From: Flavobacterium cerinum
GTDB lineage: Bacteria > Bacteroidota > Bacteroidia > Flavobacteriales > Flavobacteriaceae
Reading direction: 5' to 3'
DNA: 64,000 nt
NCBI RefSeq assembly: GCF_024496085.1
Contig: NZ_CP101751.1
Coordinates: 3,534,001 to 3,598,000 of the forward strand
This document shows, in pieces, positions 44,181-53,046 of the stretch. Within the stretch, counting starts at the first letter, position 1. Every line of letters starts with the position of its first letter. Below the pieces are notes generated by a model, which was not told the origin of the DNA, did no database searches, and saw only the letters and a list, made by a program, of their open reading frames with translations. Position numbers and translations under genes: made by a program.

Positions 44181-44783
44181 ATGGAAACAACATTTGAAAT
44201 AAACGATCAAAACCTTTTGCACTTTTTGGCTGCAACAAAAACGAACAATTCTTGTGGTGGCCATACCGATTTTTTGGAATGGAATAACGAAACGGAAGAA
44301 TTGAAAACGAACCTGACTAAAATCGGACAAATTGCAATTCAGCCCAACGAAAAGCAATGGGATTCGCAGTATTGGGGACAAGAGGCTAAAATTCAGTTAG
44401 ACCGCTACCCGTATTACGGTTGTGAAATTTTCCAATGTCAGAAATGCAACACTTTTTTCTTTTATTATTTAGAATCAGGCGGACATGGTGCGCAAAAAAG
44501 ATATCGGGTTATCCGAAAAGAGTTAATCGACATTGAATCAATTACACCTTCTTATCCCATTATAATTGACTATAAAAATTTAGATTATACAATCTTTAAA
44601 AACCCCGATTTAACCTATGCTGTTTCAATTAGCAAAAATATCGGAATCGGTTTAGACGTTTACTACCAACTCTCAAAAGAAGAGCAGGAAGGTTATCTGC
44701 GGGACGGTATAAATAGTCTGAGTAACAGAATAAAAGATATGGATTTGAATTACAGCAACTATAAAGTTACATCATGGCGGTAA
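44181..44783 (+). CDS. Hypothetical protein with Cys cluster, immunity-like
   Basis: 200 residues. A Cys-rich site CEIFQCQKCNTFFFYYLESG may bind a metal. FLEWNNETEELKTNLTKIGQ and RYRVIRKELIDIESITPSYP frame it. Proteins of this build occur in immunity arrays, but I cannot name the family. Confidence 0.5.
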   Translation: METTFEINDQNLLHFLAATKTNNSCGGHTDFLEWNNETEELKTNLTKIGQIAIQPNEKQWDSQYWGQEAKIQLDRYPYYGCEIFQCQKCNTFFFYYLESGGHGAQKRYRVIRKELIDIESITPSYPIIIDYKNLDYTIFKNPDLTYAVSISKNIGIGLDVYYQLSKEEQEGYLRDGINSLSNRIKDMDLNYSNYKVTSWR

Positions 44784-44852
44784 AATTATAGTAAAAGGTT
44801 ATGTTTAAAGCCATTTATTTATTGGTACGAAACAAATCCATTCCGTTTCTGT

Positions 44853-45980
44853 TTAAAACAACCGTTTTCCTTTTTTATCGATAAAAAACCAGATTCCGTT
44901 TTGTTTTACCAGGGCAGCTCCGTCTTTAAAGGCATCCACACTTTGGTACTCTCCCGGGAACAGTACGTTTTCCTTAGAATCGATAAAATATCCTTTTCCG
45001 TCTTTCATCACTGCAAAATTTCCTTCTCCGGAATACATCTCATCATATATAAACGGAATAACCGTTTCTCCTTTTTTGTTGATACAACCAAATTTACCTG
45101 ACACTCTGGCTATTGCTAAACCGTCATAAAAGCCATATGAATTTGTGTATTTCATCGGGATAACCAGCTTTCCTGCTGTATTAATATAGCCATACAGGTC
45201 ATTGATGTTTACTTCTGCCATTCCATCTTTAAAATGAAGATGTCCGTCATAGAGCAACGGCACCACTACTTTGCCTTTTTTGTTTATCAAACCACTTTTT
45301 CCATCACGTTTCACACAGGCCAGACCGTTATAAAAATAAGATGCGCTTTGGTATTGAGGCGGAATAACAATTTTTCCCTGCATATCCATATACCCTTCTT
45401 CCGATTTTCCGCGTAGTCTTATGGAAGCCAGTCCTTCGTAAAAAGAACCCAGTCCATCTACATCTAATTGGACCCGTTTTCTGTTATTCAGGGTATCAAT
45501 AATGTACCATTGCCCCTTCTCTTTAACGGTAGTTTTATCTCCATAAAAGTAATTGGAACTTTCATAAATAAGAGGAATAACTTCGTTCCCTTTTTTATCG
45601 ATATAGCCCCATTTTCCATTCAATTTCACTATGGCCCTGTTACTGTCTTCAAAACCACCGATAAAATCGTATTTCAGCGGCACTACTTCGCGACCTATTG
45701 TATCAACAATCCCGTGTTTTCTATCCAGTTCGACGACAGCCAGACCCTTATGAAAACTGTAAACAAAGTTGTATTTACAAGGGACAACATTGCGTCCTTT
45801 TTTGTCGATAAATCCGTATTTCCTATTAATTCCCACTGTAGCAAATCCGTTTTGATACGGATAGAATCCGGAATAATCCGCCAGAGGATCATCCTTTTTA
45901 ACGACCTGGGAATTACCCTGTCCACAGCTAAAAAACAGCATTACGGAGCACAATGTTATTATCTTCTTTAGAATAGTCAT
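44853..45980 (-). CDS. WG-repeat lipoprotein
   Basis: 375 residues. Signal peptide with lipobox LFFSC. The mature protein is made of about eight or nine WG-type beta repeats such as YGFIDKKGRNVVPCKYNFV, WGYIDKKGNEVIPLIYESS and FGCINKKGETVIPFIYDEM. WG repeats form beta structures for binding on the outside of the membrane; the partner is unknown. It starts 2 bases after the stop of the RNA ligase gene on the same strand, an unexpected pairing of an exported and a cytoplasmic protein. Confidence 0.88.
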   Translation of the reverse strand: MTILKKIITLCSVMLFFSCGQGNSQVVKKDDPLADYSGFYPYQNGFATVGINRKYGFIDKKGRNVVPCKYNFVYSFHKGLAVVELDRKHGIVDTIGREVVPLKYDFIGGFEDSNRAIVKLNGKWGYIDKKGNEVIPLIYESSNYFYGDKTTVKEKGQWYIIDTLNNRKRVQLDVDGLGSFYEGLASIRLRGKSEEGYMDMQGKIVIPPQYQSASYFYNGLACVKRDGKSGLINKKGKVVVPLLYDGHLHFKDGMAEVNINDLYGYINTAGKLVIPMKYTNSYGFYDGLAIARVSGKFGCINKKGETVIPFIYDEMYSGEGNFAVMKDGKGYFIDSKENVLFPGEYQSVDAFKDGAALVKQNGIWFFIDKKGKRLF

Positions 45981-45982
45981 AT

Positions 45983-47014
45983 TTATTCGTTAGCTGCTGC
46001 CATTATTTTATTGATTTCAAAATCCACTCTTTCGATAATCCACTCTTTTTCGGTAAGCTGTAAATCATTTAAAAGATTATTGTTGTTTTCATTAAAATCA
46101 ACCAGTACATCTTCTAAAAATTCGTTTTTAATTTCTGAAATCCGAAGCGCATCACTCCTATCCAACTTCCCTATTTTAGAAATGGCACTATCCAGTCGGT
46201 TTTGCGTAACATAGTTTCTTAGTTCTTCCACAATAAAAGACAAATCTTCTGTTTTTGAAGACACATCCGGAACAAACGACCATTTTTCAGCTTCGTGGAA
46301 TTTATCTTCCTCGTCAAATTCGGCGTTTTTAAGTTTTACGATCGGTCGCGACAAAAGCGTGCTCTGATCTATTTGATTAAACGGTTTGATCACCACACCT
46401 TCAATTAAATTATCTTTTAATTCCGGAAGATTAAATTCTTTTGGAATCATGGAATTCATTCGGATATTAAAATTCATGGCTTCGGCAAATTTTCCGACCA
46501 ATAACGGTTTGGCATAAAAGATCCCAAACTGATTAAAATAGGCCACGGCACTTTCATAATCCAGATAATATTTAGAATCCGAACCCTTTTCAATCGCAAT
46601 ATCAAAGGCGCAGAATTCAATTGCCGGTGTATAATACACTCCGGTTTGAATCGCGTGTAAATCGGCTATAGGTGCAACCTCCGGATGCGGATATTGTCCA
46701 CCGAACAATTCGCCGTAAACGATATATTTTTCTCCGGGGATTTCATTGCTTAACTTTTCAAAAAGGCGAAGCATATTATCTTCTAATTTGTTTACCACTA
46801 ATTGGAAACCAAAAAAATCATCGGTCCACTTCAGATAGTCTTTCCTTTTCGCAAATTTTAAAGTACCGTTTTGATAAACAAAACTAAAGTTAGCCCCGTG
46901 TACTTTCTCCGTAACGACCCATTTTAATTTTTCCATTTCAGAAAAATCTTTTTCACTTAGCCCCAGCTTTTTTAAACTGTTAGGCATCTTTTCATATCCT
47001 GAAAATTCACTCAT
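45983..47014 (-). CDS. Rnl2-type RNA ligase
   Basis: 343 residues. All nucleotidyltransferase motifs are visible: motif I EKVHGANFSF with the lysine nucleophile K37, motif III YIVYGELFGG, IIIa EFCAFDI, IV EGVVIKPF and V PIVKLKNAEF. This matches the T4 Rnl2 family (KxHGxN), which seals nicked RNA using ATP. A C-terminal helical extension of about 100 residues follows. The role may be RNA repair. It forms an operon with the WG-repeat lipoprotein. Confidence 0.85.
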   Translation of the reverse strand: MSEFSGYEKMPNSLKKLGLSEKDFSEMEKLKWVVTEKVHGANFSFVYQNGTLKFAKRKDYLKWTDDFFGFQLVVNKLEDNMLRLFEKLSNEIPGEKYIVYGELFGGQYPHPEVAPIADLHAIQTGVYYTPAIEFCAFDIAIEKGSDSKYYLDYESAVAYFNQFGIFYAKPLLVGKFAEAMNFNIRMNSMIPKEFNLPELKDNLIEGVVIKPFNQIDQSTLLSRPIVKLKNAEFDEEDKFHEAEKWSFVPDVSSKTEDLSFIVEELRNYVTQNRLDSAISKIGKLDRSDALRISEIKNEFLEDVLVDFNENNNNLLNDLQLTEKEWIIERVDFEINKIMAAANE

Positions 47015-47184
47015 TGTTTTTCATTTTTGCTAATGTATTGCAAATTAGTAAGGTTACAACACGTTATTGCTAATAACTACAAATGTATTGGAAATATTTG
47101 AAAGAAAAAACTTATTATTTCAATCGTGTTATTTTGTTTGTCATTAAAGCTTTTAATGCTATACTTCAAAATTTAAAAAGCTGA

Positions 47185-47240
47185 AAATTAGGTATAAATA
47201 CGTATTGTGTTGTTAGGGGTAAATTGTTTTCTTTCAGGTT
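47185..47240 (+). repeat. Upstream repeat element (TTAGGTA motif), copy C
   Basis: TTAGGTATAAATACGTATTG at 47188-47207 differs by three bases from copies A and B. It is followed by TGTTAGGGGTAAATTG, comparable to the TATAAATT stretch. It stands 110 bases before the 47317 gene. Nothing else is recognisable in 47015-47316. Confidence 0.6.
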
Positions 47241-47316
47241 TAAGAAATAGGATTTTAGTGTTTTTTATATAGCAAGTAGACAAAACAGTTACATATTAAC
47301 TTCATATCTAATAGAA

Positions 47317-48837
47317 ATGGGATTATTTGATAATAAAGAATTAATAAACAAAACTAAGTCATTAGAGAAATCATATGAAAAGTTAGTAAATAATCAAAAT
47401 TTACTAAACAATAGAATTTCTCAACTTAAAAGTGACTTAGAAGAATCAAACAAAAGAAGTCCAGAATATGAAAAAGTTGCTAAAGAAGCATCAAAAAAAA
47501 CTTCAGAGTATAGAAATCGGGCTAATGAAACTTTAGAAACAGTTAAAACCACATTACAAGATACAAAAGCATTACATAGCGAAATTGAAAAAATAAGATC
47601 TGATATAGAATCAAAATCAAATTCAATTCAGACTACATTCAATAAATTTAACGAAGATAATAACGAAGTAATTTCATATATATATGAATTAAAAGAAAAA
47701 ATAGATTCCATAGACTCTACGATTAATTTATTCGAAGAAACAATTAGAAACCATCCTGACTTTGAAACAGAAATCATTGAACTTGAAACATCTGTAAATA
47801 AAATAAAAGAAAATGAAAGTAAGTCATTACAATTAATAAGAATAATCAATAATAGAAAAATTGAGCTAGACACACTGTATAATGAAATTTTAGGTTACGA
47901 GGATAAAGATGAATATGGAGATATTTATCAAGTTAATGGCTTAAAAAAAGAGTTAGAAGATTCTTTAGACGGACTAGAAGAACGTACAAATTCATTTAAG
48001 AAACAATTTACCGAGTTAGAAACATCCACTATTAAAAACACATCAAATCTCCTAAAGGTAAATAGTGAAAAAATAGCTCAACAAATTAAGGATTGGGAAG
48101 AAAAGTATTTTAATCTTAATAAAAAAATAGAAAGTTTACTACCTAATGCAGTTACCGCAGGATTATCTCATGCTTTTTCAAAGAAAAAAGAAGATGAAGT
48201 AATATCATATGGAAAGCATAAAGAACAATTTGGGTATGGCATTACAGGGATGATTTCTGTGTCCATTATTCCATTTATAATTAGCTTAGTTACTTTATTT
48301 AGTGAAGATAGTTTAGACGTTATAATTAATCGTGCTCCAAAATTAGTAATTGCAATTCTTCCCCTATACATCCCTGTACTTTGGTTATCAATATCTTCTA
48401 GCAAAAAAATGAATTTATCAAAAAGATTAATTGAAGAATATGCACATAAAGAAGTATTAAGTAAAACATTTGAAGGTTTATCAGGACAAATACATAATCT
48501 TGAAGAAGATAATATATCTAAAGAACTAAAATTAAAATTACTTCAAGATTTCTTACAAATGTATTCAGAAAACCCTGGAAAACTTATTTCAGATTATAAT
48601 AAATCTGATCATCCTATAATGGAATTATTAGAAAATTCAAATAAGTTAGATAAAACAATTGTAAAAGTTCAAAAAATCCCTGGATTGAATAAATTAGCTG
48701 AAATCATAGAGAAAAAAACTGAAAAAAAATTAGAACAGGTTAGTAATGCTATTGAAAGAACTTTAGATAAAAAAATAGGAGTAACCGAAACAGAGGATAA
48801 TAATGATGAAGAATATAAGACTAAAGAATTAGTATAA
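47317..48837 (+). CDS. Coiled-coil protein with two central membrane segments
   Basis: 506 residues, very AT-rich. Long heptad-type coiled coil over residues 5-280 (ESNKRSPEYEKVAKEASKKT, EKIRSDIESKSNSIQT), then LLPNAVTAGLSHAFSKKKED, a motif I associate with this membrane family. Two hydrophobic segments near residues 310-360 (ITGMISVSIIPFIISLVTLF and LVIAILPLYIPVLWLSI) and another charged helical tail. Function unknown. It precedes a SEFIR gene by 139 bases and may be the membrane partner of a defence system. Confidence 0.6.
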   Translation: MGLFDNKELINKTKSLEKSYEKLVNNQNLLNNRISQLKSDLEESNKRSPEYEKVAKEASKKTSEYRNRANETLETVKTTLQDTKALHSEIEKIRSDIESKSNSIQTTFNKFNEDNNEVISYIYELKEKIDSIDSTINLFEETIRNHPDFETEIIELETSVNKIKENESKSLQLIRIINNRKIELDTLYNEILGYEDKDEYGDIYQVNGLKKELEDSLDGLEERTNSFKKQFTELETSTIKNTSNLLKVNSEKIAQQIKDWEEKYFNLNKKIESLLPNAVTAGLSHAFSKKKEDEVISYGKHKEQFGYGITGMISVSIIPFIISLVTLFSEDSLDVIINRAPKLVIAILPLYIPVLWLSISSSKKMNLSKRLIEEYAHKEVLSKTFEGLSGQIHNLEEDNISKELKLKLLQDFLQMYSENPGKLISDYNKSDHPIMELLENSNKLDKTIVKVQKIPGLNKLAEIIEKKTEKKLEQVSNAIERTLDKKIGVTETEDNNDEEYKTKELV

Positions 48838-48976
48838 AAATTATAGTTAAAAGTAGTTTCTCAAAAACTAACTTTATATTTTTTGGAAAATCCATTTGAT
48901 TTTTCAAATTACCACTACTAGACCTATGCAATGCTATCAGTAATAGTCAAAAATTATCTATTAAAATTCAAATAAT

Positions 48977-49804
48977 ATGGAAACTAAAATTTCATATCAC
49001 TCTCCAAATGTTTTTATTTCCTATTCATGGGATAACGAGGAACATAAAGCATGGGTTCTTGACTTATCAGAAGTTCTTTTCAATAACGGAATTAATGTGA
49101 TTTTAGATCAATATGAACTTAACGCAGGTTCAAATATGCATTTTTTTATGGAAACCTCGGTATCAAAATCGGATAAAGTCATAATAATATTTACGCCAAA
49201 ATATAAAGAGAAGGCTGAACAAAGAATAAATGGTGTTGGCTTTGAATATTCATTAATAAACTCTGAACTTTATAACCAAATAGCGACTAATACAAAATTT
49301 GTACCGGTACTTAGATCTGGTTCTTTCCATGAAAGCATTCCAGCTTTCATGCAGCAATTCATTACAGTTGACATGCGAGATAACCTAAATTTTTCAAAAA
49401 AATCCGAGGAATTAATAATGGCATTATATGATAAATCTGTTCTGGAGAAACCTACTCTCGGTCAACATCGATTTGTTAAAAAAAATAATGGAGTTATCCT
49501 TGTAAGAAATCATGATAATACTGTCACGACATTAAAAGACATCAGGTTTAAAACACGTTTTCTTTGGGAAGAATTAACAAAATTGAAAAACAAAAACTAT
49601 TGTGAGGCTGATATTAGAAATTCTGTTTTAGAATTAATTAAAAATTCTATTGATTATTTACAAATAAATGGTTTAATAACTTATGAAACAAAATATGCAT
49701 ACAATATGAATACAACTGGAGAGCCCGTAAATATTATCCAAATTAAAAATATTTCAACAGAAATTAAAAATCTAATAGTACTAATAAACGATAACAAAAT
49801 CTAA
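48977..49804 (+). CDS. SEFIR (TIR-like) domain protein
   Basis: 275 residues. The N-terminal 150 residues are a SEFIR domain: PNVFISYSWDNEEHKAWVLD, INVILDQYELNAGSNMHFFM, KSDKVIIIFTPKYKEKAEQR and GVGFEYSLINSELY. The C-terminal 110 residues have no known motif. SEFIR/TIR proteins in bacteria are often effectors of anti-phage systems that break down NAD or signal. The catalytic residue of NADase TIRs cannot be assigned here. Low GC and position beside a nuclease-like gene fit a defence island. Confidence 0.8.
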   Translation: METKISYHSPNVFISYSWDNEEHKAWVLDLSEVLFNNGINVILDQYELNAGSNMHFFMETSVSKSDKVIIIFTPKYKEKAEQRINGVGFEYSLINSELYNQIATNTKFVPVLRSGSFHESIPAFMQQFITVDMRDNLNFSKKSEELIMALYDKSVLEKPTLGQHRFVKKNNGVILVRNHDNTVTTLKDIRFKTRFLWEELTKLKNKNYCEADIRNSVLELIKNSIDYLQINGLITYETKYAYNMNTTGEPVNIIQIKNISTEIKNLIVLINDNKI

Positions 49805-49970
49805 GGATACCACCACCACCACAACAACCTCCACATTTATTTTAGATGATCAACTATTAAAACAAGAAATTTCTATCTTCATAGAGACTACAAATACTCA
49901 AATTTCTGTTCCTATGCATATAGCCAACGACAAATTGATACAAAATGGAAAAATTCATAAGTCGAAATAA
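49788..49970 (+). other. Start-less reading frame between SEFIR and nuclease genes
   Basis: A frame open from 49788 to TAA at 49970 has no ATG before codon 40. After a threonine run it reads TFILDDQLLKQEISIFIETT and ends in KLIQNGKIHKSK. The composition looks coding, so it may be the tail of a lost small gene. It overlaps the nuclease-like gene by 26 bases. Confidence 0.25.
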
Positions 49971-50589
49971 TAAATTCAAAACAAAGCTCAACAATCATTT
50001 ACAGAAACTTACGGGACAAAAAGCCGATTTTTATACAGCTTTAAAAAACGAGGATATTTTAGAGCTTAAGGCCGTTTTATCTGACATAAACAATTTACTA
50101 ACTTACAAGTTGACACTTATAGCTGGAGAATGGATTGGAAGTTATTTTAAACTTCATCAAACCGAAATTAACCATATTTTAGAAGAAATTGATGCTAATG
50201 AACCCAATTCACAAGGCTATGATATAGTATATATAAACGAATTTATAAAGGTAATTGCCGAAGTGAAATGTAATATTCCTGTTAAGAATGGCTCAAAATT
50301 TGGATCAATGCAAAGCAAACACTTAATAGAAGATGCTCAGAAACTACTAAATGGTAAAAGACAAATTTCAGATACATCTGAGTATTTAAAATTTTTATTT
50401 ATAGTAAAAATTGGAGAAAGAACAGATAATGCAATAAATAAACTATTACAAAAAACAACAATTCGTGTAGAAAATGAGGAACGCTTGAGTAGAAACATTA
50501 CTAGAGAACAAATTATGCTTTTAAAAAATGAGGAATATCACGAATTAGAAAAAGACAAAGTTTATATAAAAACATTGGCTCTGGACTAA
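49945..50589 (+). CDS. PD-(D/E)XK nuclease-like protein
   Basis: 214 residues. A core GYDIVYINEFIKVIAEVKCN offers D93, E106 and K108 in the spacing of the PD-(D/E)XK fold, with hydrophobic strands on both sides. FLFIVKIGERTDNAINKLL supports a further strand-helix. N-terminal region is helical. The substrate is unknown. Directly after the SEFIR gene. Confidence 0.6.
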   Translation: MEKFISRNNKFKTKLNNHLQKLTGQKADFYTALKNEDILELKAVLSDINNLLTYKLTLIAGEWIGSYFKLHQTEINHILEEIDANEPNSQGYDIVYINEFIKVIAEVKCNIPVKNGSKFGSMQSKHLIEDAQKLLNGKRQISDTSEYLKFLFIVKIGERTDNAINKLLQKTTIRVENEERLSRNITREQIMLLKNEEYHELEKDKVYIKTLALD

Positions 50590-50667
50590 AATGACTTCGT
50601 ACCATCGCTAAACCACAAACCATAACAACTAATTCCCCTTTAACTTAACGTTAAAAAAAACACACAA

Positions 50668-50693
50668 TTACCAATTTTTGGTAACTTTACCAA
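50668..50693. promoter_or_regulatory. ParD operator with third half site
   Basis: Inverted repeat TTACCAA-TTT-TTGGTAA (50668-50684) with a third TTACCAA at 50687-50693, just before the parD ATG at 50706. TAACTTTA (50682-50689) is close to a -7 box and overlaps the repeat. This is a typical autorepressor operator. Confidence 0.6.
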
Positions 50694-50705
50694 AAAGGAA
50701 CAATC

Positions 50706-50948
50706 ATGGGACGAAATACATCTATATCATTAGGACCTCATTTCGAAAGCTTTATTGAATCAACTGTTTCAAAAGGACGCTTTAGTAACGTAAGTGAAGT
50801 TGTTAGAGCCGGACTTAGACTATTGGAAGAAGAAGAAAACAGAATTATTGTCTTGAGGAATGCAATTCAAGAAGGAATTGAGAGTGGGCGTACCGAAAAC
50901 TTTGATCCAAAAAAGCATCTGAAAACTTTAAAGTCAGTAAAAAAATAA
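50706..50948 (+). CDS. ParD-like antitoxin (ribbon-helix-helix), orphan
   Basis: 80 residues. RNTSISLGPHFESFIESTVS, GRFSNVSEVVRAGLRLLEEE and an acidic tail with FDPKKHLKTL match ParD/CC2985-type antitoxins. The N-terminal part dimerises and binds DNA. The usual ParE toxin gene does not follow: 50949-51189 has no suitable reading frame. It is an orphan antitoxin or the remains of a toxin-antitoxin pair. Confidence 0.85.
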   Translation: MGRNTSISLGPHFESFIESTVSKGRFSNVSEVVRAGLRLLEEEENRIIVLRNAIQEGIESGRTENFDPKKHLKTLKSVKK

Positions 50949-51189
50949 CAACTAAATTTCGCTTGGCATTTTAGTCATAAAATCACTTATAACTAAGATT
51001 TTACACAGAAATTGAATTACAAGCCAGGTCAAATAACCCCATCTCACTCCCACTTATCTTACCACACGTTTTACTTCCCTAAAAAATTCTACCTTTAAAA
51101 ATAAATCCGTTAGCCGACTTTCAAAATAACAAAGTCGGTCGGTATAAACTATACGCCATCTAATTGTATTACCTATTTATTTTAGCCTT

Positions 51190-51837
51190 ATGGATGTAAA
51201 ACTGACAGAAGCACAAAAAATCAAAATTCTTAATTCCGACGATATCTATGTAATCATGCAACAAGTACTACTTCGGGAAAACAAAATTGATCTCAATCGG
51301 GAGCATTTTTGGGTTATCGGATTAGCCAACAATAACATGGTGCTTTTTATTGAACTCATAAGTTTAGGAACCGTAAACAAAACCCTTGTCCATCCAATGG
51401 AAGTATTTAGTTTTGCGCTACAAAAACGAGCGGTTAAAATCATTCTATGTCATAACCATCCAAGTGGTGAACTCAGACCCTCGGAAGCCGATAATGACAT
51501 TACCGACCGATTAATACAAGTGGGCCTGATTATCGAAACCGAAGTTATCGATCATTTAATCATTTCAGAAAAAAGCTATTTAAGCTTTGCCGACGTCGGA
51601 CTGATGGACGAATTAAGAAACAGTACCAAATACGTTCCAAGATATAAACTGGAAGAACAGATACGTAAGGAAGCAAAGGAAATCGGAGTAACAGCCGGTC
51701 TTAAAACCGGTCAAATAGCTAGTCGAAAAGAAATGGCAATAAAATGTTTGGAAGAAGGATTGGAACCCCAATATATTGCGAAGCTAACAGGACTTACCGT
51801 AAAAGTTATCGAGAACTTAAAAAATAAATTAAATTAA
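51190..51837 (+). CDS. RadC family JAB domain protein with C-terminal extension
   Basis: 215 residues. The JAMM metal motif is complete: HNHPSGELRPSEAD, with an upstream Glu in FIELISLGTVNKTLVHPMEV. The usual RadC core is about 150 residues. Here a helical extension continues: RKEMAIKCLEEGLEPQYIAK and LTGLTVKVIENLK, a helix-turn-helix-like element similar to the tail of Rpn-type proteins. RadC/JAB genes are common passengers of mobile elements in Bacteroidota. Confidence 0.85.
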   Translation: MDVKLTEAQKIKILNSDDIYVIMQQVLLRENKIDLNREHFWVIGLANNNMVLFIELISLGTVNKTLVHPMEVFSFALQKRAVKIILCHNHPSGELRPSEADNDITDRLIQVGLIIETEVIDHLIISEKSYLSFADVGLMDELRNSTKYVPRYKLEEQIRKEAKEIGVTAGLKTGQIASRKEMAIKCLEEGLEPQYIAKLTGLTVKVIENLKNKLN

Positions 51838-51951
51838 CCTCAAATAACCAAACTGGTATTAGGCATAAACGATACGACACGAAATTTTAACAAGAGAATT
51901 ATGTACCTTGCATAAGTCAACTAAAGAATAGAAAACAAAAATTAACTCAAA

Positions 51952-52902
51952 TTGAATCAGTCAGGTACTATAAGCGCCAGGATTTTTTTCCTGAAATCAA
52001 GAATAACTAACAGCGCTATTGTTTTTAGACGCGGGCCAACCGATTGGATCCAGATGAGTATCTGGAATTTGGATAACGACACGCTGGAACCCGGACAATG
52101 GATCAATAAAAAAGTACTGATGCGAAATTGTGATATTTCGCCTTCCGGGAAATACTTGATTTACCCGATCGATAATTTTGAAAACAGCGATTATAGAGAC
52201 AACAGCAACAACAGAACTGCCATATGCAAACCGCCGTTCTGGACCGCGCTTACCGTTTGGGAACACGACCATGCCCTTTTTGACACCGGAGGCGGATTAT
52301 TTGCTGATGAAAAAACGGTATTACTTAACTTATATACTACACAGGCACATAAAGAATATCCCGTGCCGTCAGACCTGAACGTTTCCAGGTTTCATACAAG
52401 AAAAGAATACTCGCCATGGAAAGGACATATCAATTTATTACACGAGCATCGGTTGGAAATGAACGGATGGACCGAACAAAATGATCCCGATTTTATTCAA
52501 AAAGAAACCGAGCAATTAACTGTAAAAAACGTCAGCGAACATTGGTTGGCAATAGACCGGAGAAGTATCGAACCAATCGTTCCGAAACTTTGGAAGAAAT
52601 CAATCACCAATAGTACGGCTTTATATATGATTACCTTCTATCATGTCGAACATCGAAAAAATGTTGATTTGTTTTATGTCGGCAAAAAGGACAAGAAAAC
52701 AAAACTAAAAGGCATTAAATGGGCCGATATTGATAATAGAAACCGAATAATTGCTACTATGGGAGGGAAATTATATGCTTCAAAAATAGCTACCGACGGT
52801 TCCGTTGACTATACCAATCTGGAACTATTGCACGATCTGAATCCGCTAAAACCGAAATCAATACTGACACCATTACATATGAAAAGTTGGGATACCCTCT
52901 GA
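51952..52902 (+). CDS. Conserved hypothetical protein (ARIFFLKSR family)
   Basis: 316 residues with a TTG start (frame closed upstream at 51943). SARIFFLKSRITNSAIVFRR, GPTDWIQMSIWNLDNDTLEP, SPSGKYLIYPID and HDHALFDTGGGLFADEKTVL. I recall a widespread but uncharacterised family with this start; it may be a WD-like beta protein. The last third is variable. No signal peptide. Confidence 0.6.
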   Translation: MNQSGTISARIFFLKSRITNSAIVFRRGPTDWIQMSIWNLDNDTLEPGQWINKKVLMRNCDISPSGKYLIYPIDNFENSDYRDNSNNRTAICKPPFWTALTVWEHDHALFDTGGGLFADEKTVLLNLYTTQAHKEYPVPSDLNVSRFHTRKEYSPWKGHINLLHEHRLEMNGWTEQNDPDFIQKETEQLTVKNVSEHWLAIDRRSIEPIVPKLWKKSITNSTALYMITFYHVEHRKNVDLFYVGKKDKKTKLKGIKWADIDNRNRIIATMGGKLYASKIATDGSVDYTNLELLHDLNPLKPKSILTPLHMKSWDTL

Positions 52903-53046
52903 TAGCACGGTTTTCATTACATCCAACGGGCTTAAATATTCCGAACGAGCAATTTTATACGATTTTTCAGTTATTTAATTAATTTTCAACACTAAAACCA
53001 ACACCGAAACGTTAATCATAATAATCACAACATAACTCCTTATCAA

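Noticed and set aside
45468..45971. 167-codon plus-strand frame opposite the WG-repeat gene
   Set aside because: It is the antisense of regular WG repeats, which by their periodic codons create long open frames. No start signal.
44784..47040. The RNA ligase/WG pair as a further cassette in reverse orientation
   Set aside because: A GTTGTAACC-type leading end stands before the ligase gene on the minus strand, but the sequence after the WG gene does not pair with it well enough.
25000..52000. Insertion sequence or transposase
   Set aside because: I looked for transposase-type genes and terminal inverted repeats in the accessory region and found none. The direct repeats do not flank a transposase.
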